DNA of 64,000 nucleotides from Antedon mediterranea (taxonomy: Eukaryota; Echinodermata; Crinoidea; Comatulida; Antedonidae), in the NCBI RefSeq assembly GCF_964355755.1, contig NC_092680.1:12935001-12999000 (forward strand), read 5' to 3'. Within the stretch, counting starts at the first letter, position 1. Each line of letters starts with the position of its first letter. Of this stretch, positions 32,021 through 44,700 are shown piece by piece. Under the pieces are notes generated by a model, which was given only the letters and a program-made list of their open reading frames with translations, was not told the DNA's origin and searched no databases. The translations under genes and the position numbers were made by a program.

Positions 32021-32353
32021 AGTTACCATAGTACTTTTTCTATTTCTGAAGTAAATAGAGGCATAAATGGCGCTCCGTAGAAAAGTAGAGAATGCTCCGT
32101 CGTCAGAAATGACGCTCTGAATATAGAAATTGTCATACTCTCTCATCATGAGTTTTATTACTACTATTTTCAATTTGTATACATTTACTATTGTTATATA
32201 AATTAAAAGAAGTTAATTCATTTATTGTTTTGATCCTTTATTATTTAAATTTGTATTAATAAAATATAGTCTTTTTTAAGCCCATTATTAATTTATTTAT
32301 ATATATATATTAATTATGTTTAACCTTTGCCCTAAGGAGCCAAGAATAACAAT

Positions 32354-32440
32354 ATGGCTGACATCAAACAAGAGATACGAGCAATCGCGAAATATTTCAA
32401 TTTCGGGAATGTCAAAGTGAATATAAATAGTGAAACAAAG
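32354..32440 (+). CDS. EEF1E1: EEF1E1 exon 1 (codons 1-29)
   Basis: ATG in context AATATGG, the first in-frame Met. Encodes MADIKQEIRAIAKYFNFGN and ends AAAG/GTAACA in phase 0. Confidence 0.88.
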
Positions 32441-34834
32441 GTAACACCCATTATATTTATTAGATATATTAATTAAATGCTTATCCATACACTATGATTG
32501 ACCTAGGCCTAGCTAGGCTAGTTTATCAGGTGTAGTAGCGTCGTCGGGCGGGCTAGCTAGGGCCAGGCAGTGAGTGGCTGGTCTACTGTACTACCACTAG
32601 GCCTAGCCTAGGCCCACTCGGCTGCGCAAAACAAAATAATGATGTTTTATTTTGTATGTACCTAGGCACCTATTCTACATGAAGATGGCAAAATTCTGAC
32701 AGGAATGAGCACTATATTACAATATCTTGCTCAACGTGACATATCAGGACAAACTGCAGAGAATACAGCTGGAATAAGGCAGTGGCTGGAATACAGAGCA
32801 ACTGATATTGATAGGTGTGATAATGAAAAAGATAGTTATCTTGTTTTAAAGGTCTGATCATCTTTGCATTTTTGGCCAATTAATACAGAAATTATGTATT
32901 TTATTTATTTTTATTTGAACCATATTTAATGATGAGGGTGATCCATCCAGCAATTGCTGATCATTTGGGACCCTCAGTCAGTACAATACACAAAATACAA
33001 CAATAACAATATTAAGTATGTATGTTTTAAACCATTTTTTTGCTTTTCTCCGTGGTAAATATTGTAAGTGAAAGATAACATTCATTGGTCTAAAATTCTA
33101 AATTTCTATTTTGTAGGAATTGAATCTGTACTTATCTACTAAAACTTATTTTGTTGGGAACTGTCTTACAATTGCCGATCTCTGTATTTACCATGGACTA
33201 CATTCAGTATTGGTAAGATCCACAATCTCTACTTTAATTATTTCTTCTTCCAAGTTAGATTTCTCTGTTACTTAATCTTTCATTCATCTTCTATTGTTTC
33301 TTTTTTTCCTTAGAGTCATCTTACATATCAAGAAAAAGAGAAATATAATCATGTATCTAGGTGGTTTCAGTTTGTGAGTAGAATCATGATTTATATCATA
33401 ACTAATAATAAATGAAAGTATTCATTCATATATACAGGGTTCTCACCACGCCGGTCGGCACCGGTCGGCCCCGTCCGGCACTCAGAATTTCCGACCGGCA
33501 CAAACAGGCTCCCGACCGGCACAAATTATTAGATCTAAGACCTAGCCTAGCTAGGCCTAGACAAAATACCTTGTCCTTAACCTTAAAAAAGCCAAATATG
33601 TGCTATTATCTAACATAACAAAACAATAGCCTTTCAGTTCACCCCTTTGTCTCGCAAACAAATAAAACGTCGATCAATACAATACAAAGCCCAACGAATC
33701 TTGTTAGGGTGGTGTTTATGGCCGATCGGGCACACCACGTACAAGTGGCTTGACGCAAATACAGTACTGGCAAATAGCTAAAAATCTACACAGTACACGT
33801 GCGTGAAGTGTTTGTGTCGACCGATCTCTTGATGAATGCGAAATTAAATAATTAGAAAATAAATAATGAAATTATGCTATATTTATCTCATTACATGCAC
33901 ATTATTAGTATATTATTTATTAAAGTTGTTTCCAGTTAGTTACTGCCGGCACTCTAAATTGTCAGAGGACGGCTCCTTTTAAGCCTCCTAGCAACAACAT
34001 GGTACATTAAGGGATCGTATCATTGAGACTTTAACAGGCATATTCACCATCATGTGGTGTTTAGTTAACAAACTGTTTTATAAGTTGTTTTATGACTGTG
34101 TAATTTGGTAGTAGTCACTCTCATACTGTAGGCCTACATTTAAAAGTAACACATCCAAATGCCAACTTCAAGTCAATGGCTACCAGATGTATCTGTGAGA
34201 CGGTTATTTGAACCAGTACCAGTAAACCATGGAATTAAGATGATCCCTGAATTCACTCAACCATTGCATCATGCACTTGTGTGAGCTGCTTGCTTCTATC
34301 AAGCTGGCCGGCTGGGCGCGCACAGTGCGATACCTGTGTAGGGGGGAAATACCCTGTTATGTCAAGCAAACAACTATGCTCTGTGTACGGGTTCAGCAGT
34401 TATCAAATAGAATTGATCTTGTAAATGTTAGTGTTAGGTTTTTATATTTTAGTTAATTTTGCTTTGCTTTTTGCATAACATATAGGCCTAGGCTAGCTAG
34501 GGAGGCTAGGCCTAGGTTAGCAAGCTAGCTAGACACTAGAAAATGCAACATTACATAAATACATACTAGTCTATTGAAAAATAAAAACAAAACAAAAATT
34601 TTGAATCAACTTTATATTTGGGGGGGGGGGGAGACTGAAGTCGTAACCCCCCCCCCCCCCCCCCCCGGATTTAATCGCCGACCGGCACTTCTGACATGCT
34701 GGTGAGAACCCTGTATATATGCATTAATTTATTAAATTAATTTTTTTTATTAACAGATCCAATGTCAGCCGCAATACACTTCAAACTTGCCAAGTATTCC
34801 ATTCCAGTCACAAGCTCTATATTCAGTTGCATGA
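32354..34834 (+). CDS. EEF1E1: EEF1E1 (AIMP3/p18), complete, five exons, 168 aa
   Basis: EEF1E1 (p18/AIMP3) is a small GST-C-like scaffold of the multi-tRNA-synthetase complex, which binds the Met-tRNA synthetase arm and has a DNA-damage role in mammals. Five exons join in frame: 32354-32440, 32666-32851, 33117-33212, 33314-33373 and 34757-34834 (507 bp with TGA). All junctions are GT/AG and all introns are phase 0. The product contains LTGMSTILQYLA, RQWLEYRATDID, TYFVGNCLTIADLCIYHGLH and YQEKEKYNHVSRWF, matching the human LTGLTTIAAHL, QQWLEYRVTQVD, VYLTGYNFTLADILLYYGLH and VQEKEKYLNVSRWF. Human protein is 174 aa. The N terminus is divergent and the last exon is weakly conserved. It lies head-to-head with TPR across an invaded 3.5-kb spacer. 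Intron 4 (1.38 kb) contains an hAT-like insert. Confidence 0.95.
32666..32851 (+). CDS. EEF1E1: EEF1E1 exon 2 (codons 30-91)
   Basis: Acceptor CCTAG, donor AAAG/GTCTGA (non-consensus +3 to +6). Begins APILHEDGKILTG and carries the diagnostic QWLEYR motif. Confidence 0.94.
33117..33212 (+). CDS. EEF1E1: EEF1E1 exon 3 (codons 92-123)
   Basis: Acceptor TTGTAG, donor TTG/GTAAGA. Encodes the GST-C core LTIADLCIYHGLH. Confidence 0.95.
33314..33373 (+). CDS. EEF1E1: EEF1E1 exon 4 (codons 124-143)
   Basis: Acceptor CCTTAG, donor TTT/GTGAGT. Encodes QEKEKYNHVSRWFQF, very close to human. Confidence 0.95.
33435..34713. mobile_element. hAT-like non-autonomous element in EEF1E1 intron 4
   Basis: TIRs CAGGGTTCTCACCA and TGGTGAGAACCCTG bound 1,279 bp rich in CCGACCGGCAC near both ends. 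Flanks are TA-rich (CATATATA and TATATATG), so the TSD is imperfect or obscured. It contains a G12 run (34620-34631) and a C20 run (34647-34666). No transposase. Confidence 0.8.
34757..34834 (+). CDS. EEF1E1: EEF1E1 exon 5 (codons 144-168 and stop)
   Basis: Acceptor TTAACAG, then IQCQPQY, echoing human IQHYPGI, ending in TGA. Short divergent C terminus. Confidence 0.88.
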   Translation: MQCQPQYTSNLPSIPFQSQALYSVA

Positions 34835-36740
34835 AAAACATATTTAACAAATTTTTAGTTGAATTTTAATTGAAATACAAATACAGTATAAACAAAAAGA
34901 GTATCGGATCGTCTCCATGGTCTACACTGCTGGCTGCTGTGGGTCCGTAGAAGACCTGATCCGAATTTCCAGTAAAATATTATGGACGATAATAATAATA
35001 CCTTTACCTTTAAACACAAGCACAATCAAAGCATACATATTCAATATTGTATACAGTTCTGTCTAGTGTAATAAAATGTGTTGTAGTTAAGGTACATGAA
35101 TGTCAGTAGCTATGTGTTTGTTGTCAATTATTATTACAAGATAATTTAAATTGAAATAATAAGAAGTATCGTCAACGTTATTGTAGTAGTAAAAAAGAAG
35201 TGTTGTCTCGTGCTTGATTTGTGTTTGGTCTTGCTCTGTCAATAAACATTTCGATTTATTTATTCAATATTCAATAAATAAATATTCAATAAATGTTCTC
35301 CACACATATATTAAAAATACATAAAATAATAATTATATAAAGACTTGTTATTATAACCAATAAAAAAATGAAACCGATATAAGTTAAAAAAACTTTACGC
35401 CTAGAGGCTCCCAGAAAAAAAATAATAAAAAAGTTGGGAAGAAGATAAACATTCAAATGAATTGCTTGTGTCATTCTCCAATAAATCCTTTACTTATAAT
35501 GTTCTACTTTTTTAACGTAAACAGAGATTAAAGCAAGACTTCCTTGCGAGTCTCCACCATGTGTGAATATATAACTAAAATAGTGTGATTTTAAACAATC
35601 GCGCGTAGGTGACGTAACTTACTATTTTTTGCGTACTTCTTTTAATGGAGTCTTTCGTGTACTAAGGTTTAGCCTACCTATGGTGAACGTCTGTTCAGTA
35701 CCGTATAGTTACGTTACGTAATTGCTAACAGACACACTAACAAAAAAGACAGATTGCATGAACTCCTTGGCAGAATAATATATTGATATAAAAATAAATA
35801 AATATTGATCGTTTTGTTGTAATAATATAGAAGAAAGAAAACAGTAAATGCAGTAATAATTCTTTATTCGTATTTCAACACAATATTATAAATTTACGGT
35901 ATGTAAAATAAAAATATTATTTATACCATTTCATTCAAAATTAGTGTTTAATTGAATGTTTCCATTCGAATGATTTGTATTTTTATCATTTTACCTGTAA
36001 TTCGACTTTTAGGATTACATTTTAGCCTGTCACCAATTTTGATTATCAAATCAATTCCCTATAAATCTATGTGATAAATTCGAATACTTTAAGAAAACAT
36101 TACATATTTGTATAATTATTTTATTTTGTCATTCTGAATAATAAATTCAATATCACGTGAGGTGGACAGCATACAATGCATTTACTTCATTGCATAGTTA
36201 AACATAGCCTTCCTTATGTTGATGAACAAAACCATTAGGTATTTTAGCAAAATATAAAAGTACAGTCACATTTCATGAGTACAAAATATAATAGCAATAC
36301 ATTCGGTGGATAAATGAGATACAAAAACGCAATGCGAGTATCTGTTAGAAACCAATGGAATGTTTTTATGTTGGAATTTTGGATATGGCTACCCGGTGGA
36401 ATGTTTTCTATTCTGTCTGAATATTGGAATTTTCTAAACTAGAAAAGCAAATTTGAAATGTAAAAGAAGTAATTTAAACCGTATACGACAAACAAACGCC
36501 GCAAAAGTGACGAAATAATATATGGTACAGCATTCTAATGTGCGCTCTTTCTCTCTATAGCTGAAAACGTGACAACAACTAATTTTTAAAACCAAATCGA
36601 ACACACCTAAATGCTAATAGACTAAACCTTTTTTAATCGTTATTATTGTTTTTTTTACCATATTGTGGGAGCAACCGAATGACCATATGAGCACCGTTTG
36701 GTTTTTGATCGTTACATGTTGATTATTACCAAATTGAATT
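34835..36740. other. Intergenic, EEF1E1 3' side
   Basis: Starts with the EEF1E1 3'UTR, then AT-rich sequence. No exon or transposon recognised. Confidence 0.4.
35241..35246 (+). terminator. Candidate EEF1E1 poly(A) signal
   Basis: An AATAAA hexamer 406 bp after the EEF1E1 stop, in a T/TG-rich context. More AATAAA copies follow at about 35270-35295, so the exact site is uncertain. Confidence 0.4.
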
Positions 36741-36931
36741 GATGACGCGTCAAGTGTGTTAAATTTATGACGTGTCATGTGTTTTCAATTTATGACGCGT
36801 CATGTGTGTTCAAATTATGACGCGTCAAGTGTGTTAATTTATGACGCGTCATATGTGTTCAATTTATGACGTGTCACGTGTGTTCAATTTATGACGCGTC
36901 ATGTGTGTTCAACTTATGACGCGTCGACTTT
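36741..36931. repeat. About 25-bp minisatellite with TGACGCGTCA palindromes, eight units
   Basis: Unit ATGACGCGTCATGTGTGTTCAATTT. Each of eight units holds the palindrome TGACGCGTCA or a one-base variant, combining CRE-like half-sites (TGACG/CGTCA) with the ACGCGT core. Confidence 0.92.
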
Positions 36932-37519
36932 GTTCTTTTTTCGCGTATGAATAACGCATTTTTTTTTAACCTGCTTCTTATATAAAAATATAATAACTAA
37001 TCGATATAGTTATATTATTTACATATAATATATTTATCAAAAAGTGTATTTACAATATTAAAATCTGGTTAACATCAAAAGCATTGTGTGCTTAGAGACC
37101 AGTGGTCTATAGAACTTAAACGTTTAACCAGCCCCATCAAATTACTTTACGATTGATTTGATCTTATTTGGCATACAGTGTATAACAGTAGGCCTAATAA
37201 TACTTAAAATAGGCCTACACGATTTATAAAACTTCAATCAAAAGTTTTTACTAGTAGGCCCTATTATAGAAAATCTGAAGTTAGTTCACAAAAAAAACAG
37301 AGAAACACATCTGGATACTGAGGAAGATTATTTTCTTATTGAAGATTAGAAAGTAAAAACATGCACTGTCACTCCTTGGATTTGTAAAATACTGATAATT
37401 TTAATTTTTTTATAAAGAGTTTTCAAATAACGATATTCTAAGGATAACTTTTTAAGTTAATTTCTTTACATTAATCGAATTTTCAAGCTAGGAAGACAGT
37501 GGTGCATCTTTAAAAACAC
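36932..37519. other. Intergenic, nothing recognised
   Basis: AT-rich sequence between the minisatellite and the LINE remnant. No feature seen. Confidence 0.4.
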
Positions 37520-37745
37520 TTTGTTCAGGCGAGACACATCATTTATTTTCGTTCCACGATCTAATCGGAAAGCTGGTGACAATGCTTTTTCTGTCGCCGC
37601 TTCGCGGATCTGGAACCTGTCGATTTGAGAGGAGCGAATTCGGCACCTCTATTTAAACGTCAACTTAAAACTTCTCTTTTTAATTAATTACTAAGTATTG
37701 TTAGGCGCTCTGTTCTGTGTAGGGCGCCATATAAAAACCTGTACA
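37520..37745 (+). pseudogene. LINE 3' remnant
   Basis: One frame reads RRDTSFIFVPRSNRKAGDNA followed by FSVAASRIWNLS, the characteristic end of L2/CR1-like ORF2 proteins (R.K.GD.AFSVAA..LWN). Stops follow. The 3'UTR has a hairpin GGCGCTC..GGGCGCC and an AATAGAATA tail. It abuts the stop codon of the membrane gene on the other strand. Confidence 0.65.
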
Positions 37746-37762
37746 GAATAGAATAATACAAT

Positions 37763-38726
37763 TTATACGGCTTCAATTTCTTCACCATAACCCTCATCCG
37801 AACCCGTAGTATGAGATCCAAAAGGCGAAATATTATTTAAGGGTTTTGGAGAATTATTCGACGCAGGACGATTTTGTTTAAAGCTATCTAGTTGTCTTTT
37901 TAGTTTCTTCATTTCAAGATGTTTTCTGTCTACCTGCGCGTATACTGCATCGTTATCTGCAACTTCCGTGTTCTTGGCTACGTCTGCATCAGTACTGCTG
38001 AGTTTGTTGACAGGATCTTTTCTTGTTTCTGCAACTACGTCATCACCACTGCCGAGTTTGTTGTCATGATCTTTTCTTGCAGCTACGTCACCATTGAGCT
38101 CTTCCATAGATTGGTACAACCCATCCGCTGAAATGTTATCCCCGATCGCTATTTTCTTTAACTTTTCATTTACATCATCATCTTGACGCTCTTTTACGAT
38201 TTTCAGCTCGATGTCTTTTGGTTCCCCAACTCCCTTTTTCTTCTTCAGTTTGCTAGAGTTTTTCTGCTTAGACTTATCAGCAGATTTCTTCACCTTTGAG
38301 TTTTTCTTGGATCCTTTATTTTTCTTGTCTTTACTTGATTTCTGGTTAAATCCAATCTCTACGTCATTATCATTATCATGAAGCACCTCTATAGAAACCA
38401 TTCGATTGTTGCCTGCAGTCTCGTCTATGTCGTAGCCCCCAACAGCCCCTACATTCTCATCAGCATCTATAAACATCCCGTCATTACTATACCCACCGCT
38501 AACAGCGTTGATCATTTCAATTTCGTCTTTTTGTTCATGATATTTGAAATCATTAGATGTTGATGTGCCGTCTACTGCTGTGATCTCAATTACTCTGCCG
38601 CCATTTTCTCTATCCTTTCGTCTGTAACCATCCTGATCTGTACCAGGCATGCCAGAATCATGCGTGACGTAATCATTTGAATCCATATACATTGCACCCT
38701 GTGAGCTACTTCTACGCTTCTTATAT
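37763..38726 (-). CDS. Membrane gene exon 4: cytoplasmic tail
   Basis: Acceptor TCACAG at 38727-38732, stop TAA at 37763-37765. Encodes 321 codons including the stop, without a second hydrophobic segment. Confidence 0.88.
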
Positions 38727-41700
38727 CTGTGATAGAAAAACAATTGTTTTGTTTCAAAATTGAAGTAGGTTCTTTTATTCCCAGAGACTTTATTTATTTA
38801 ATATTATTGTTTGTATTAAAACAATTAATTATTATAAATTAATTGAATTGTTACTTCTCCAAATACTAATAATTGATATGTTGGAAAATATACCATGATA
38901 GTAAATAAAAATGTACTACTGTACTACAATACTATATTGCACTAATTTATCCTATCAAGAACTACTCAATTATAACATATAACACATAATATAAGATGTA
39001 CAATAGATAGACGTATAGAGTTAATCAAACTATTCCATTTTATATATTTTATTTTTCGTGCTTTTTTGTGTTTAGTAGTATGTCAAACATCAAATTTCCA
39101 TTTTTTATTTTTTTATGATATTGGAAAATACAAGTTTTTGAATTTTGAATTTTTTTAAAATTTTGAATCAACCTCCTTTGTATGGACCTGAAATTATCAG
39201 TGAATTTTGTGGTGTTAAGAAAAATAGGACACAAAGAATACGAATATTTATAGTTGAGAGGTTTTCAAATGAACACAATTTAGAAAAATTAACTTGGCAT
39301 AAAAATATGTGTTTATCTTCAAATGTTATCAATGAATACAGTATGTGATATGGCGGGAATTATGTGACAGAATATGATTTACCTTCTTATAATAATGGAG
39401 AAGAGAATAATAGAAACAATAACCAGGAAGACCATCAAAGCAACAGCGACAGAAAGAGAAACTACATCTGAAAAGAAGATATGGTTTGATAAAAAATCAT
39501 TGATAACATATATTGAACATTCTAATTGCTGATTGTTATCATCGAGGTTACATCCCCTTTCTCTTCTTCGTTCACACTAACCTACTTCACCCTGCACTAA
39601 CAACCGCCCCCTCCCCCCCCCCCCTCTACAAAACACACACACATCACTTTTTATCTTGTCGGTTGCAGTTTTTTTAGCTTCTTACCAAGTTCACATTTCG
39701 CCGCCTCCTTTCCTGGTGCAGGAGTTGGTGTACTACATTCTACTCTGTTGTAGCCCGTATTACATGTCACTTCACCCTTACTATTTCTTTCTCCGTGTTT
39801 GACTTCTTCTGGACAATCATCTGAAGTAGAAGGAAGAAAATGCAAGTTTTTGTAAACATAGTTGCATGTATCTATATATAAATTATGGTTAATTCTGACA
39901 TAGGCGAGCACAATGCAAAAACTTCGGTACAAATCTCCGCCTTGGATATACCTACCTTATCTATCTCAAAATGTACCGCGAAACGTAGATTTGATAACAT
40001 TAGTTTTCACATCGACGCTATTGTTCCATATTTCTATCTTAGGAAGATATTATAAAGGGTTTTATAAGAAATTTTCTGATTTCAATCGGTAAATTTTAAC
40101 TCTACGCGTGGTAGAAGTAATTTCCGGGTTCACGGAAGGTGTTGGTTTCAATCAGGGAGTTGTATACTAAGTTGGCCGTTGGTGCTTGGTGGCGATAGCC
40201 ATTTTGTTTTTTTGTTTATTTTCGGACCGCGCGTTTGAAAGTATAGTAGTACATAAAGATCACATTAAATACATTCATGAAACATAGGAGTAAATTGTGG
40301 GAAATAATTATATAAAATTACATTACATCAAGAGAATTGATGATAATAGCTTTTGTTTTGAAATCGAATGAAACCCCGATAGCCGAGTTGTTGAGTAAGC
40401 TGCCAGGACTTTATGTATACTTGCGCTATCTGTGTCCCGTCAGGACCCTGGGATACTTCTGCCTATGTTGCAAGCCGTCTAAACGTCTTCCTTCTTAGGC
40501 CACTGTGTCGCGGAATAATGTATTCATTATACCAATTAGGATGGTATTTATTTGAATAAACGCCCGGAACACCTCCCCAGTAAAACTTCAATTAAAATAA
40601 TTATCTCGCTACTCACCCCCCCCCCACCCCCAAATACATCTAATAAACGCCCATCCACATTTCTACACACAATATTGCATTATATTTATAACACAATTAT
40701 ACTATTTTTAGTAGATTTCTTCGGACTGTTATCTACAATTTACCAAGCATTTGATATTCTTTTTTACCACTTTTCATATCTACAATAAACACTATAGGCC
40801 TACGCCTAAAACGCTATTAATCATCTAAGACACTTAGGTTAGTGAGTACGTTTAGTTTTACGAATATCAAAAGCATTTAAATAATGGTAACCGACCGAAA
40901 TTGTCCAGGCCAGAATGTCCTTCTAAAACTTTTTACGTCCCGAGTCATTATCATTCCGGGAACCATCGTCTACACTTCCTAGAGGGGGAGCGAGCGAAGC
41001 GAGCTCACCCTCTAGTTATAATAATGACACCATCGTCATAATAATATGTATAAAGTAAACAATATCTGTAGGCCTACTGTATGGAAATAAAAGTGGGACG
41101 GACCCACCCACGTAAGACAAAAAAAGAAAACAATCTAATAAACCTATCATATATTTTGTTGATAGTTGTTTACAGAATCAAATGCATTTCTTTTGTTTTG
41201 TATTAGGCCTTATGAACAGTTTGTGTAAAATAAAAGTTGAATTGAATTGAGGCTTATACTGTATAATCAAATATAAATTCAAATGAAACGTTTTTCATAT
41301 TTTTTAATTACAGAAAAAAAGAGGCAAAAAAATGGTTAGTATATCAAAGCAGGGAAGAGTTAAATTTAACTCTTCCCTGATCAAAGTAATATGTTATTTT
41401 ATCAGGAAGTTACATTTAAACTAATCACTTTGTGACATTCTGACAGTGTAATAAAGGTGTGCCTTTAACAACAGAAATACTTCGCATGACCTAGTGACAA
41501 ATCAGCCGTAGACATACCATAACATATTCTTCTGTAGTGTTTTGTGTAAAAGGTTTTCAAATTCTATAACATCCATAAATAGCACAATGATAAAATAGGC
41601 ATATTGTTGGAACGAGTCATGATACAAACTTCAAAACACATGTCGAATAATAAAAGAGTATCAGTCGTTCGTCGAATAATAAAAGAGTATCAGTCGAGGA

Positions 41701-44700
41701 GAAAATTAATTTAAAAAAGAATACTGAAATCGTGAAACGTATAAAAGACCAATTTGTAACAAGCACGTGATACGTCATCAATATTCAAAAGTTTCAGCAC
41801 GTCGTCCTCGGTCTTAAAGTAGTATAGAACAACAAATTAAATTTTAAATAAACTTTTTTTATGTTGTTATGTTTGTATTGTAAAATCCGGAATAAATTGA
41901 ATTGAAATTTAATTATTTACAGTTACTAAAAAAAGGAATTATTCAACTAATTTGTCTGTTTGTTTGTTTGGCATGATGAACAAAAGGTAATATTTTATAA
42001 AGGATTTGACGTGCCTCTTTACGAATGTTGATAAAACAAGTATATTAACAATGTTAACAAATAAAATACATGAATGATAAAATCGCGTTAAAATAGGCAT
42101 AATGGATATAAAAATGAATATAAGAAATGGTAACTAATAGGTACCGAAGTAGGCTTACAGTGGCGTTTATTAGTTATGATCATATACAATTTTTTTTTTA
42201 AATATATGACTAAAAATAAGCCTTGAGTTGAACCGAAAACTGTGGAATTTGGTGGAGCAGGTGGAAATGAGATAAATTTCGATTTTATCAGCAGAACTCA
42301 AGCGAACATATTATAGATATTAACTGCGAAAACTTGAATTCGTCTTGTGGATAATAAATTCAGAGCAAATAAATTAATGTGTGATTCATGCATAATGTAA
42401 GTAGGTCAATATATAAAATTAATCAATCGCCATTGTAAAAACGACAAAGACTATGATTGACAAATAAGAACATAATACTGATGACAATACAACCAAAGAA
42501 AATGAATTTCTGGAGATACAATTGCAGTATCCTCAATCACCTAATTGACGATGTAGGCCTTATCCTATTCAAACCGTTTTTTTGGTTATATTTTTGTTTT
42601 TTATGTATGTTTTGACGTATTGTATTTTCTGTTGCCACTTTCAGCACAAGCTCTGCTTCTTGAAATGTGTGCCTCCTTCTTGTTGTATAGGCCTATTGTA
42701 AGAAATTGTATTTATGTTTGTTTAAGAATGAAGGAAATAAATGTTATTTTGATTTATTGATAGATTCAAAATTTTGATATTTTGTGTATGAATGATCACG
42801 TGAGGCATAACATCATATTAATTTCAATTTCTACATTAATATCCGAGGACTGAATATCAGATCATGAGACGACGACGGACGAATAGCAATAGATAGTATC
42901 AATAGACATATTATTTATAATTAGTATTATTATTTTATTCTGAAGATGTGGCCTTCAAGTTAAAACGTAGGCTTACAAAAGAGGAAACCAAACATTGATT
43001 CATGAGATTCATTAATTGTACATTATATTTAATATTAATAATAAGAATGAAGATTTCTAGAGCGCACTTCGCCACTAAAGGTGCTCAATTCTTTTGAATG
43101 CTTATAATATGCAATCACCTCAGATTAAATGCACAATAAAATTGCGAATTTAAAATGGAAAGAATTAGGCCTGTTAGGTCTTTTTTTTGTAATTTGTATA
43201 TTTTATTTTAAAATGTGTGGAGAAACTAATAAAACAAACTAACAAAGGCCTATGACCATGTCTAAGCCTGGCAAAAAAGATGAGTTTTTAATAATTTTTT
43301 AAACGAATCCAAGTTAGTATATTGGCAACAATATTTAATATTGTTTCATTATTCATATTATTACTATTAGAGATTCACTGCTTGCAATTTGATTGGTTTG
43401 TTCATAGAACTATTCAAATTTACAAATCCGTAGATTTCTAAACAGTTCGATATTGGAATAAGTTATTATTTCCTGGTCACTCAACAAAGGCTATTTTCCA
43501 ACACTTGAATTATGTTGTGGAACAAAAATAGTGAGTGTTGGTAGGCATAAAATGCAAATATGTATATATGCATATATTTTATGGCCTGTCATTTTTAATT
43601 GCTCTTTTTTATTTTATTTATTTCATGGATTACTTTTATTTTTATGTGAAGCGCATAGAGGCTTTATGCATTATGCGCTTAAAATAAAAGTCCAAATTTA
43701 ATATTTTGAAATAAAGAACACTAACCATAATATTGATAGGGGCCTTCTGTATTTCACTACTTTCAGAATTTAAATTTTTGTTGCCATTTTAGGCAATCAT
43801 AAGTTGGGCACGCAAGTAGGCCCTACAATTCTCTTTTTTTTTTTTCAATGGATGAATAATTAATATTAGGTTTGTTTTTCCCCAACATTACTGTGTATAC
43901 TGTCTATATTAATATACACAGTATGGAGTGTACAACGATCGCATGCAGAGAGTAGGCGGACAATGAAATAGGTGATTCTAAATTAATCCTCCAGATCCGA
44001 ATGGAATAATTAAAGCTTGGTTACTAGGGGACGAATAGATCAAATCATAAAGATAATATTATAGTGGGCCCTATATATATATAAACCCGAAGGCAATTTA
44101 GGCCTACTGAAAATAAAATAAAATTTATATACAGGTACTGTATATTAACTAATCACTTTTTGCGTGCACATCGTATGTCGTGGAAGAATACTTAAATCCA
44201 AATTTGTATCCGAGAAAATCCGAATCCGGGAATCTGTAAGTGGTCTAATTATTCAGGAAAAAATGTTTTAGATGTTTATTTTATAATATTATAGTTCATT
44301 GTCATCTATAAAGTATGGCCTGTCAATTGATTGATATTATTAATATTATTTTTTCCAAATCCATTCAACTATTATTATAAAGGCCCCTTTGGGGATGAAA
44401 CCATATTTTCCATCATACATCATATGAGAAATGAAACAGAACGTTCAAATTGAACGTTGAAATCTACGAGAGTGAAACAAGTTTACCGTATAAACCTGTT
44501 CATGGTTTTACCAATGCACAGCGCTTTAGTACCGGTTGGCCGTCATAGATCATGTACGATGAAATTCAATATATAAAATCTCCATTAAAAAAATACAAAT
44601 TTCAATACAATATAAATGTATTATCCTTACCGTTTGCAAATACTACCGCTACATTTAGTATGGAAATCATCAGAAACCCCCAGACTACTGGGTTTCGGGT

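Larger units (their letters stand above)
28824..32127. mobile_element. Foldback-type element between TPR and EEF1E1, 3.3 kb
   Basis: The left arm (28824-29070) and right arm (about 31230-32127) are inverted copies sharing TATTCAGAGCGTCATT, GGAGCATTCTCTAC and CGGAGCGCCATTTATGCC. The arms continue into a roughly 95-bp tandem unit (ATATCACTGTGCTCCACTGG.. ..AAATTGGGTCCACTTGAGCA), present about twice on the left and eight times on the right. The centre contains an internal direct repeat and a tRNA-like SINE. Long inverted arms with internal tandem repeats are typical of foldback transposons. No convincing transposase ORF. Confidence 0.72.

Noticed and set aside
40190-40215. Minus-strand ATG beginning MAIATKHQRPT as a start for the membrane gene
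   Set aside because: Stops after 11 codons and lacks a signal sequence; the 44706 start gives a signal peptide and correct phase.
40552-40788. 78-codon plus-strand ORF (and duplicate at 48287-48523)
   Set aside because: Low complexity, includes a C-run, no recognisable domain or signal.
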